From positions 12,367,581-12,431,580 of the forward strand of contig JASSKH010000022.1 in the NCBI GenBank assembly GCA_031763025.1: 64,000 nt of DNA, in the 5' to 3' direction. Shown in pieces: positions 35,225 to 47,100 of the stretch (its first letter is position 1; every line of letters starts with the position of its first letter). This DNA comes from Macrocystis pyrifera. Its lineage: Eukaryota; Sar; Phaeophyceae; Laminariales; Laminariaceae. The translations under genes were made by a program, and so were the position numbers. The notes below the pieces were generated by a model. That model was not told the DNA's origin. It ran no database searches and was given only the letters and a program-made list of their open reading frames with translations.

Positions 35225-35585
35225 AATCTGACTTACTTCATTTCAGTATGGGACAAAAACCTCGAGTTAAGAAACGGAAAGCTGATAATTTTCTTGTCAC
35301 GGTGGTTTTATTTTTAGCATCCAGATTATTTTTGAACGTGCAGTTAATATAACACAACGTAAGGGTAATAAATCGAATTTATTTCCGAAACAAACAAACA
35401 AAAAGATGACCAGCATCCAAAAAAATAACTATTACTTACTTGGTTTCAGCATGGGACAAAACAAACTCGAGAGAAACGGAAAGCTTATGTTCTAGTTTAA
35501 AGATCCACGTTTTATTCGAAGTGGAGTTAGTATATTGTAGGACAAAGTAAGTGTATTAAATCCAATCAATTTCCGAAACTACCAG
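35225..35585 (+). repeat. Diverged direct repeat H (two ~160-bp units)
   Basis: Unit 1 at ~35,225-35,395 and unit 2 at ~35,430-35,585 share TTACTT-TTTCAG-ATGGGACAAAA, AGAAACGGAAAGCT and ATTTCCGAAAC. They sit between satellite blocks 2 and 3. Confidence 0.8.
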
Positions 35586-35859
35586 CGCACACAAGTTGAT
35601 GACAGTTCCCAATACCTTGGTGCCCGAGTTTCTATTAATAGCGACATCTATATATAATGTCTTCTTCAAATGAGTGTGAGAGCGTATGGTCTCCGCAACA
35701 TGATGACGTCGGTTCACATTATTACCACATACATACAGAACATGACGTTCCTGATACCTGGTACGTATTTGGCAACTTGTTGTGTTTCAAAAGATAAAAT
35801 CTCATCCCCATCGGAAGGTTATTCTCAATTAGGAAAATCGGGTACGCGATTGTGTACAA

Positions 35860-36425
35860 CAGCAGTAATCATCGCCATCCACAATAGATTATTGGACGCG
35901 CTTCCAAAATAGAGTATTGCCTCGCGTATATCGTGGGATGAGAGCAAAATATCCTCGAGATGGCTATATATAGATGGATAGCTTGTACAATATATTATGG
36001 CCGGCAATGGCCATCGATAGACACATCGTACAATCTATTGTGGTCGGCAAGGGCCATCGATAGACATATCGCACAATCTATTGTGGCCGTCAATGACCGT
36101 CGATAGACCTCTCGCACAATCTATTGTGGTCGGCAATGGCCGTCGATAGACCTCTCGCATAATCTATTGTGACCACCAACGGCTATCGATAGGCATTTCA
36201 CACAATCTATCGTGGCCGGCAATGGCCATCGATCGACATCTCGCACATTCTACTGTGACCTGCAATGACCATCGACAGACGAAGTTCACCATCTATTGTG
36301 TTCGGCAATGTCTATCGATCGACAATATCACCAGTCTATTGTCACCGACAATATCTATCGATAGATACCTTCTACAATCTATTGTCGCAGACAACATACA
36401 TCGATAGATCCCCCCTTCTCGTCTA
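35860..36425. repeat. 43-bp ATCGAT satellite, block 3 (best preserved)
   Basis: About ten units. Three consecutive ones from 36,011 are each exactly 43 bp (CCATCGATAGACA...CAATCTATTGTGG). The unit combines a palindrome (ATCGAT core) with CTATTGT/ACAATAG. Confidence 0.92.
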
Positions 36426-36429
36426 GTGT

Positions 36430-39400
36430 CGAAGCAATAGACTATTCTTGTGTCCATTGTCCAGAGTGTGGTGCCCACATTGCGTATGTATATTTATATT
36501 CGTGCGTACGTATTGATTGTCCACGCGTTTTGCCACCAAAACCCAACTCTTTTATACTGCCTGCCATACAGAAGGAAGAGGGGGGGGGGGGGGTATGCTG
36601 CATGCTGCCTGCTGCATGCTCCATTTTTCTTGGAACCCTCGCCTTGATGAGAGATGAGATAGATAGAATAGGACGAATGCCGATAATAGAAGTGAACACC
36701 ACGTCGACCACGATTACTACTACTGCTACGTTCAGCATCGGCCACACGGAGCCCGGCTGCTGGGGCACACGAAGCAGCCTGGGCTTCCGGGTGTCCGAAA
36801 CGCTGGCAACGGAAGATGTACGACTCGAGCGCAGCCTGATGAGGATATTTGTTGTACTACTGCAGTTTAGTACTACTGGTGGTGCACTCTTCCCCATATA
36901 GAAGGTTTTGGTTTCGAAAAGATCGCATTATTATTTGTAGTAGCCGCTTTTTCAGGTCGTATCAAATTTTCCAAAAAATCCACACATGGACAGATCACGA
37001 TCTATCTACTGTGGGTGGATCATCTAGATCTTAACCTCAAGATTTTACGAACGATCTGTACAGTACAGATCCGATCAAAGCAGGAAACAGGTCCTATCTC
37101 ATGCACATCATGTTAGGGTTTGGTTTAAGGTTTCTGTAGTTACACTGGGATCATACACAGCTGTGACCCTCAGCCACAGTGCCAAATAAGTGGGAGGGTA
37201 TAAAACTGTATTTCAACCATACGGATGCCGTTTTATTTTTGATGAATTGAATCTCGGCGCGGGTCTGCGATGCACGAAAAAAGAGTTCGATTGGGTACGA
37301 GTTGTTGTCTGCATTCATTCATTTGCTCATTTACCCACCGGGGAGGCTCTTCGAGGCGATACTACTGTACGTCGAAAGGCTTCCAGGTGATATGTAGGCA
37401 TTACATAAAAAAAAAACCCTGCCCCGCCCCCGTTCGCCCCTATATTTTGCTACCACAACCAAAAACATAACCTCACCGCTGCCCAACGCGAGTGGATACG
37501 GCTGACTACACACCCTCTTGCAACATAAAACATAATGAAGCTAAACTACTAATTAATAGCTAGCAAAGAGAGAAGAATCAATACATGCGCGCCGTGGCAG
37601 AAAACACGTGGGAACAGCAGAAAAAAAACAGGGGAAGTTAAGCTATTAATAGTAGACAGGGGTAAAAAAAAAACATTGTCCGGAAATTGCGGGAAACTTC
37701 GGACACGGGCGAGAAATTTCGGGCGGCGGGAGAGGTCCAACAATAAGAGGGAACTTGAAATTTCCAAGAAGGGGGGGGGGGGGGTTCCCAACACACAAGA
37801 ACAACAGACAAGCGCCGAAGAAGCATACTGTGAACATGTAAAGGAAGGAACTGCGGAGTGGGCACAGGAAAACATGGACGCCATGCAAGACGCAAGCAAC
37901 TCCCGTTTTCGCACGCTGCCGGCACCTAAAGGGTGCCCCAAATAGTACGTATGTTTTTACAAACATACACCGAGAAAAAAAAATGAAAGACCCACCGCGG
38001 CGGTGATCCCTACGGTATGTGGTAGGTAGGTGCGGTGCGGCGTAGTACCGTGCGGTAGGGCAATAGCACTATGTAGTACGGCATGGTTCGGTGCGGCACG
38101 GTACAAAGCAGCCCGACTCCTCCCTCCCCGCCGCCCTACACCGAACATACGACTTTTAAAGCTGAGCAAAAACGGGAAACGACAACCACTGCAGGAGGAA
38201 GAAAAAACAACACACCCACTCAAAGTTTTGTAAATAAATCAAGAAAAATGCAACCCAATCCAAAGGTTTGCGAAGGTCGAGTTTCACAGCATAAAATGGG
38301 CAACAAAGGTTACAAGGTACCTGGTGAGCATAAAAACGGCAATAACATCCAAACGGTTGGCAAACAGCATACTATCCATACTCATCCTCACCCCCCCCAG
38401 CCCCCCCAAACAAACGAAAAATCCTCCGTGGGTACAGCCAGCGCACATTCACGTATACATACACGTTCGCCAAGAAAATTATCGTCGAATTACCCCGATA
38501 TGGCAACCGCCCCCCACCCCCCCCCCCTCCTCCCCCCCACCCCCTCCGCTACCGGGCGTAAGACAGACTGGCTCCGAAGACCCCGCGTCCAGGTACGCTG
38601 CTGTACAAAACCGTGACGCCTGTCAGGCTCCTGCAAAGGGGCGGCGCTGATATTGCTCAAGCTTACCGCACGACGTCATGAAAGCGAGATCTACGAAATC
38701 TACAACATCTCGTCGAACGCGTGGCGGGGGGGGGGGGGGGGGGGGGGGAAGAAGACGAAAAAAACGGAGCTATAGAGCGACCTAAAAGCAACCGCTGTTT
38801 TTCTTTTGCCCTTAAGTGAACAAACGGCGGAATAATACCAAAAGCTGCTCTAGCTTTGGGCGACAGACCTCGCCGTACAAACGGGGAAGCCCGTGCTCAT
38901 CTCCACAAAAGCCGTGCTCATCTCCACAAAAGCCGGCTTCTCCAGAACAAGGAGCTTCAGCGAAAAAACGAGAAAAATAACTTTGTTCCGGCAGGAATGA
39001 TATACGTTATAGATCGAAGCGTCCCCTTCGCAAAACGCCTCGCATTCCAAGCACCCCGCGCCTCACAGGCGGGAAAGCCTCCGTTGGCTATAGCTAGTCT
39101 CTTGTCGAGAGATCGCTCCATTCTTCGACACCCCAAGAATGATTTTTCACAAACTGTGAGACGGCGCCCAAAAACATCAGAAAAGAAAAGGCAATACATG
39201 CCTAAGAGACGGAGCGCAGCCATGCAGATAGGGACTTATCTGCACCGCAGGGTGGAAGGGGGGAGGGGGTAAGTAAGTCCCTCTTCCCCTCCCCCTCGAC
39301 ACCCAGACTCATGCTGCCTGTCTCCCTGCACACATCCTCCTACAGTCTGGTTCAAGTCGTCTAGACGGGTCGGATCGCACCGGCCCCAGTCCCCACCCCC

Positions 39401-39840
39401 GCCCCGTCCTTGCCCCACCATCTATCGTTTCAACGCGGCGGGCTTCTCTGTCCCTAGGCAAGATTTATGTGTTTCATCTTTCACCCGCCGGCTTCATCGA
39501 GGGAGCCACCTCCTCCCCGCCTTCTATATGCCAGGGCGGTGGGCTATCCTCATCGCGCTAAAGGGGTAGCCTGCGTCGCAGCCACCATCCGGTGCCTCCC
39601 CGCATGTCTTCCTGCTTGCCTACCTACCTACATACCTACCTGGCTCGCTGCCTCGCACACGGCACGGCAAACCCTGCAACCAGCCTTTGCGTTCCGTTTT
39701 TTTTTGCGTCCCCCTTTTGCCGTGATGAGTTCGCCTCTCCCCTTTGATAAACCCCCTCCAGGACGTCACCCTCCTCCTATTCGGGGGCACAAATCACTCG
39801 GAACTAGAGTTGCCCTTTTAACCCAGTGGGGCAAAAAAAA
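36430..39840. other. 3.4 kb without a supported gene
   Basis: G runs at 36,579-36,593, 37,768-37,783 and 38,707-38,728, C-rich tracts at 38,390-38,540, and a GTGCGGTA/GTACCGTGCGG word cluster at 38,020-38,100. No splice-consistent exons or repeat-family copies found. Confidence 0.45.
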
Positions 39841-39845
39841 AGAGG

Positions 39846-41167
39846 TTAAACGGCCTTCGCCACGGGCACCTCCACAGCAGGCTCCGCAGCAGGCACCTCC
39901 GGAGTGGTATTGGCAACAGTAGTAGCCGGGGCGGGTGTCGCGGCCGGCTCGGCGGCGGGAGGAGCCTTCCCCGCGGCGGAGTCCGCGCTTGGGGTGGGGG
40001 CCGGGGCAGGGCTTGGATCCTCCAGGGGGGGCGTCGGCGTGGGGGCCACCTTTGGGGCAGGGAGGGAGGGGGGGGACAGGGAGGGAGCGAGGGGGGACAA
40101 GGGGGGGGGGGGGGGGGGGGGGGTCAGCGGTAGATTGCGGTGCTTCGTTTATCGCTGAACTGTTTGTATGGGTCGCGCGCTTGGGACTGCTGCTACGAAC
40201 TCTCGTACCGTGCACTTACCGGGGGCGGGGGCGGGGGGGGGGGGGGGGGACCATGACAGCTCCCGCGGTTTTGGTTATCGCTGAGTTGTTTCGGTCGCGC
40301 GTTTTGGGCTGCCATTGCTTTGCTGCTAATGCGGTGCGTTACGTACGCTTTCCGGGTAAGAGAACTCCCGAAAAAAAAATGTAGAGTTGGGCGCTTTGGG
40401 CTGCCGCTGCTGCTGTTAACACGGCGCCATGCGCCTTCCCGCTGCAAGTATCGCTGACACGTTAGGGAACATGTCGGGGCCGTCGCTTTCGCCTCAACAA
40501 GACGGGAGAGCGAAATACGGGAAGCCCGCAGCCTGAAACGAGAAATAACAGAGAAGGGCGCTCTAATGATAGTAAAAAATTGGGTTATGGCCAAATCTTC
40601 GCGTAAGATCGACGGCAGACAGTACCGTCGCCACGTGAACATGACCATAGACATGGCCATGCTGTTGTGTCGCGACTCACCGGCTTGACGGGCTCCTGGT
40701 CTGACCTCACGCTCCCGAAGCTGGAGCGGCTGCCCGTGCTCGGGCGTCCCATCTGCAGACGAACAGGCATACAGAAAAAGTCGTCTTGTTATAGCTGCTG
40801 GTGGTGTTGTTGTCGACGTTGCTGTTGTGTATGTGGTGTGTGGTGGTGGTGGTGTTGGTGGTGGTGGTGGTGCTGTGTTATTGAGTGTGTGGCGCTGCTG
40901 TTGATCTCGTGCCGGTGTGTCATCACATCCTTCGAACCAATTTCTCTGCGGGTCAAGGCCTCGAATTTCTGCGCATCATCTTCTCGACGACGACAACAAC
41001 AAGTGGCTCTGCGCGACGACGACGAAATCGGCGGCACTGCTGTGCGTGCCTCCTCTCTTTTCCGTGAAGTGAGAACGCCGTTGTCATTACTTTCACCATC
41101 ACACCACCCACCACCGAAAACATCGCCATCACCACCACCATCATCATCCTCGTCATCATCATCATCC

Positions 41168-41198
<31 letters not shown>

Positions 41199-44100
41199 TA
41201 TTATCATCAGTATCATCATCATCATCATCATCATCATCACCATCACCATCATCAGTATCATCATCATCATCATCATCATCATCGCTATCCACTCATACCT
41301 GGTACCGGTGCTTCGTATTCCACTACCCGTCGATTCTACATTCCGCATGTCACTACCCTTCGATTACCATCATCGATTTTTCGCCAATATCCTGCTCTTG
41401 CGCTTTCGGCGACTAAGCAAGACACTATCACGGGGGAGCATACTGTAGTATATCAGGACTAAATATGCTCAGTAAAAATACTGGAATATATAGATGTTTG
41501 TGATGGGTCCTGATTCACTATGGTCCCCCGTGACATCAATCAGAACCAAATGTGGTGTGTAGACATATAGGGGGATACACGGCTTTTGGGGCCATCGCGG
41601 ATTCTCAATATCTGGCACTGCAGTAGTATGTACCCACCTTGGAGGATTCGTCGAGGTCCAGCATGCCGCCGTTGGTGTTGATGCTGTCCTTGATGATGGA
41701 GAGGGCTTCGTGCATCTCCGCCTCTGTCGTGTTCCGGAAGGTTACGGTCTTGCTCTTCGACGAGGACCCGAGGTGTCGCTTGAACGACGAGGTCACCTTC
41801 ATCTTTCCGCTCACCTGCAGCATCACCAGCATCAAGAGTAAAACTGTGTCAATACAGCAATAGTGCCAGTACCAGTATTAGTGCCAGTACCAGTATTCGC
41901 ACGAGTATCGGCGCGAGTGCCAGTTCAAGCATTGGTGTAAAGTATCGGTAAAAATGCCGATATAGTATAGTGTGTGTCACTTCAAGTTTTGGTGCAGGTA
42001 CTGCCGTATGCCTGGCACCAGGGAATGGCTCATCTCGATACACACGACGCTCCACACCCGCCCCCGCCCGAGCTGCTCGAAACACACACACGCACCTCGA
42101 TCTTGTGGCTCTTGTGGCTGGACACCGCCTCCACGGTGGACTCCTCGTCAAGCTGCAGGGTGGCGGTGCTCTTGAACAGCAGCACTTCCTCGAGGTCCTT
42201 CTTGTTCGCCAGCAGGTCGTCCAGCTACAAGGTTCGGCATCAGCATTATCATCAGAACAACAGCACCAAGCGCCAGAATAATCAGTCTCGGTGTCAAGTG
42301 TCGGTTCAAGGGTAGTAAGTGTATGGTAGGCATGTGGTCCCTTTTTATTCCCATTTTATCGCCGCAAAAAATGAGTCGATTCTATTTCCAGGTAAGTTTG
42401 CACAACATTGAGCGGATCACGAAACTACACATCAAGTACTGTAGATCTCAACCTGCCGCCATGGGATGCTGTGCAGGATCTATACGGCACAGATCCGAAA
42501 CAGAAAACGTGTGCTGGATCATGCAAATGTACACCGGTTCCCACTCGGCAACATGAGCTATTAATACGCAGGTTGGTCAGCAGATCAGGAATACATCTGC
42601 CGTGAACGGTTCACGTCACGAAGCGGGGATCGATGATCTGCCCCATGTGTTTATTAAATGGCCCCAAAAAAGCAAGCACCTTTCTATGCAGGCGTTAAGG
42701 CAAGCAACCTTCGCATCGCGTCCGAGATTGGAGGTCCAAAAAAATACTGCCAATTGTCCCCTTATCAAGTTCGGGTACCAGTCCCTCAAAAAATAAAGTC
42801 ATTCTACGTCGTAGGGAAGAAAAAGGTGCGCGGAAATTTGAGCTCCCTTATCCCGTATAATATAATCAAGATATCACAACCCCTGGGACGAATTTCAGCA
42901 CTTGGTTTCCTCCAGAACATCGGGGGGCGCACACAACGAAATAGGTGGCTTTGGGAAGATTTCGTCGAGAAGGTTGGTTGCATCTTAAGACGCATCGCTG
43001 GTCGTACTCAGTACGCCCTCCCAGCCGGTAAGAAACCCAGCTGCGAAAATTGTCCGAGGGGGGTGGGGTGTGTTATCTTGCGTGTTATACAAAGTATATA
43101 CCGTTCTCCTTCATCGCGAGGTCCCTCAAAAAGGAAATACCTGCAGCTGCACCTGGTACGACTTATCGACGAAATACAGTTTGCTGGCCGTGGCCGACCC
43201 TCGATTTTGGTCGGGGTGGGAACGGGGTGTCAAGTGGATCCTGCTGGCGGCTAGTTATATCCCTGCCGGCGACTAACTATACACCCACTGTCGTTTTAGG
43301 GGGCTCAGGTCCAAGTGGGATGAGGTCCGGTGGGACAAGGGTGTCAAGCGGAAGCAGGGCGCGACGTGAGAGTGTTAAAACAAATAAACGGCGGGAAGCA
43401 CAATTTAACGAATTGAAGGGACATTTCCGAATTTGATGTGAGCTCTGCCGCTCGGTGCTGGCGCTAATGGCAGCAGCTTCTGCTAGCGGTGGTGCTAGTA
43501 TACGCCTCGGTGTCTGCGTTAGCGCCGATGTCGGAAATAGTGGCATTGCCAGCATCAGTTTGCGCGGTACCGGCTTAGCGGTCACAGGAGGAAATATATA
43601 CGAATCACATGGCTACAGGACAGCGCATGTGTACTGTAAGCTTCAAGTATACGAAGCGTTGGTAATAGTGGGAGCGGATGCATCATCGCCAGTGTCGGAC
43701 ATAGCCCCCCCCCCCCTGTCAATGGTCATATGACTACGGCCATGCACGAATGAGTACACCCCCCCCCCCCTATATAGGTTGGGTTGGCGTCGGTTGGCAA
43801 CAACACTATAGAACATGCCGCTCACTACTTGAGCTAGACAACCAGGGTGCCGGGTTTTTTTTGTTCTTTTTTTTTTGGGGCGATCGGTCACAGCTGGTTA
43901 TCGAGTTATTAATGGATCATTAGTGCGAGGTGAACAACCTTTACTCCGCACGAGTGGGAATGACCGCATCACGTAGTGTTTACGGTAAGGCACCCAAGAG
44001 GTAGGTACATAGTACTCCCCATTGCTGTCTCTGGAAGCGGCTACACCGGAAATTAAAATAACTCATCGAAGCTGTCCTTTACGTGCACGCCCGCCTCACA

Positions 44101-47100
44101 AGCGGTTCTTAGTAGGATGCAGCTCCCCCCTAATGCGACTTGCTGGACACCTCACGGCGCTTCGCGCTTGATGCAAGAAATGTCTGCCTGGTCGGTGAAA
44201 ATTCGACGTGTTCCGTCCCGGCCTTGTAGGGATACGAGGGTCTATGGTCATACGACTACGGCCATGCATGAGATCGAGTACATCTCTCCTATCGAGTACA
44301 CCTCCGCCCCCCCCCCCCCTGCCCCCTCTCTCACGCACACCCTTTCTCCCGTTCGCCTCACTACAGCTATGTATGGCTTCTTTTCTCACCGAGATGGTGG
44401 GAGAGATGCCCTGGAACGCCGCCGAAGGGGACACGTCCTTCTTCAGGCCCGTGGAAGCCGGCACGTCGAAGAAGTGGATGAAACCGTCCCACGAAAGCAC
44501 CATCAGCCTGAACGACCAAAAGCAAACGGAAATACCTGGTGAGCATTGCACGTGCTTTGTACGTACCTCGATCAATCTCACTAGGTCGCGTTTCATATCT
44601 ACGTTTTGATATATTATACTACGAGTGCGAAGGTTCCTTAGCAGAAACAATTACGCCCGGAATTGCTTTGGGGTGTTTCGGTTCCTAGCCCTTATTCAGG
44701 CCCGTCGACCGTCGACGCCGGCACGTCGAAGAAGCGGGTAAACCCGTCCCACGCAAGCACCATCAGCCTGGCCAAGGGAAAAAAAAAAAATAACAACAGA
44801 TTCATACTGATTCGCAACACACTAAAATACTGTACGTACAGCAACCAGATACCAGGTATTTATGTACGTATATGTCCGCTCCGATTCCGATCCGAGAGTC
44901 AGATTCCTAGTTTTTCGATCCGAGCAATGATTCGTCCGCTGTTTCGGCTGCTTCTTACGCGATCGAATTTCGAGCTTCAGATTCGCACGTTATTCGTCAG
45001 CAAAAAAAAAAATGTTCTTATACAGTCGGCCATTTCATGTTTCTGACATCGTGTGTGTGTGGAGGGGGGGGGGGGACAAGCTTTGCGCAAAATATTTAGG
45101 CAAAATCCGATAGCCCTAAGTCGTCAGGTCTTGGGGGCAAAAATCCGACGACTCCACACTTCATCCATCAAAATGTTCCACATCTCGGGACACATCATCG
45201 ACTTCTTGAGAAATATCACAAGTGGATGGAAAGTTTTGTGTACGACGTATCACCCGTGTGGTGCTTCGCTGCTATCATAACGGGCTTGCTTCTCTTTTCG
45301 CTGAGAGAAAGGTTGCGTGGCAACCTGGCATGTTTTCACACACAGGAGTCTCACCCGGCGTGGTACTTGCTGCCGATGGGCCTGCTTTCTCTCCGCTCCA
45401 CCATCATCTTAGACCGCACCAGCGGCGACTCCAGCGGCGCCTGCTCTCGCAGAGCACGGTGGATCAGGAAGAACAAGCGAGAGGGTGCACGGGTTAGCAC
45501 GGAGGTAGTGGGGGGCGTATGTAGCACAGAGGGAAGGAGGCATGGAGGGGGCTACAATGATTTTCACTGTACCGCAGCGCCGATGAAGGACATTGGCCTG
45601 CTTATCCCTAGGAGTTCTGTTTTAAACGTCCCTGCTGCTGCTGTCATGGTAACCGGGGACGCGTACAGGCAGGCTTGCTCGTACAGCAGAGTACAGGCTT
45701 GCTCGAGTGCAGCAGCACAGGCTTGCTGTTCCCTACCACGTAGGTGATATTCTCAAAGTTGCCGCTGCTGCTGCTCCTGCTCCTGCTACTGTTATAAACA
45801 GGTGCGCGGACAGCAGTACAGGCAAGATTCGATGTACCACTACTGTGTCCGGAAATACAAGAAATCGTTTGGCGGTTCAGACTATTACGGGGGGCCATAG
45901 TAAATAGGACCAAATATTGTTAGTAAAAACAGGTAAACATATAGGTTTTTGTGTGTACCGTAGGTCCTATTAACTATGGCCCTCCGTAATATTAATAATG
46001 CCCCAATACCCCAACGAAAGATCCTTACCGGAGGGGTGATCTTCAATACGATGGCTTCGAAACATTTTTCCCAATTTCAACACATGCTGCCGCGGTCCCT
46101 CCATAGGGTCGGTATATATATATGCGTCAGCCAACAACACCGGCGCTACAGCAAACAACTGGCACTACTGCGAGCACTTTCACGCTGGTGAATCCCATCT
46201 GATGTTGACAAGCGATTCCAGACAGGCACTATAGAGGGGAGCCGGCGCTGCTCAACCGGCATTGCAGGCGGATCACTACTGCTGTACCGCACAGCTCACC
46301 GTGAGGGAGTCGATGAAGGACATGTCGGAGGGGAGGGGGTCGGGGTACTTGCTGCGCGTGGTGTTGGGCAGCTCGTGGTCCTTCTTTGACTTGTGCTTCT
46401 GCGATGCGAGAGGCGACCCATGAGAGGTAGATGTCACATGCGAGATAGGTGGTACACGGGGCAGTAGGTGGCGCATGAGAGGACGGTGGCACAATAGAGA
46501 AGAAGCAGGTGGCACGTAAACGGATGACACGCTACAGGTAGTAGTTAAAACGCGAGAGACAGATGGGTAAGTACCCGCATGGTACAACAGAAGAAAGAAA
46601 GCGGCGCAACCAGCATACAACGGATCTCGTAAGATATGACACTTCTCATTGCATTCCGCTCACTGAGGGCTGTACGTGGGCGGGAGGGTCTTCGTTCAGT
46701 TTTTTAGCGCGCTACTGCAGTTGCTAACCTGGCGGGTTCCGGAAGCGTCTATTGGTAGTGCTCGTGCAGTCGGTTGTGAAAAAAAAACACGTAAAATGAA
46801 ACCTAAAACCAAACTATTAATAGTAGATGAAACAAATCAATAAACAGTAAAAAGCTGAAAAATCCAATCCACTGCAGCAAAATACAAACAAATGTGGGCG
46901 CGGTAAAAGTGAAATACCAGGTAACTCTTATCTTCTGGGCCGCAACCAACGCCCGCGGACGCAATGCAATTTACCTCTCAATGCAATCCAACACAGTTCA
47001 ATCCAACCCCGATCTGCCTCAAAAAATGAACATGAAACTGGACTAAACTACGCTAAAATCACGCCAGGTAGAGACCAGGTGTACCAAAAAACAAAACAGA

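Noticed and set aside
33785..36425. CRISPR array
   Set aside because: Repeat and spacer are not separable (the whole 43-bp unit is repeated), units vary, and the context is eukaryotic.
40789..41292. Asp-rich 167-codon minus-strand frame and Ser-rich plus-strand frame
   Set aside because: Pure translation of (CAT)n and (GTG)n repeats inside an F-BAR gene intron.
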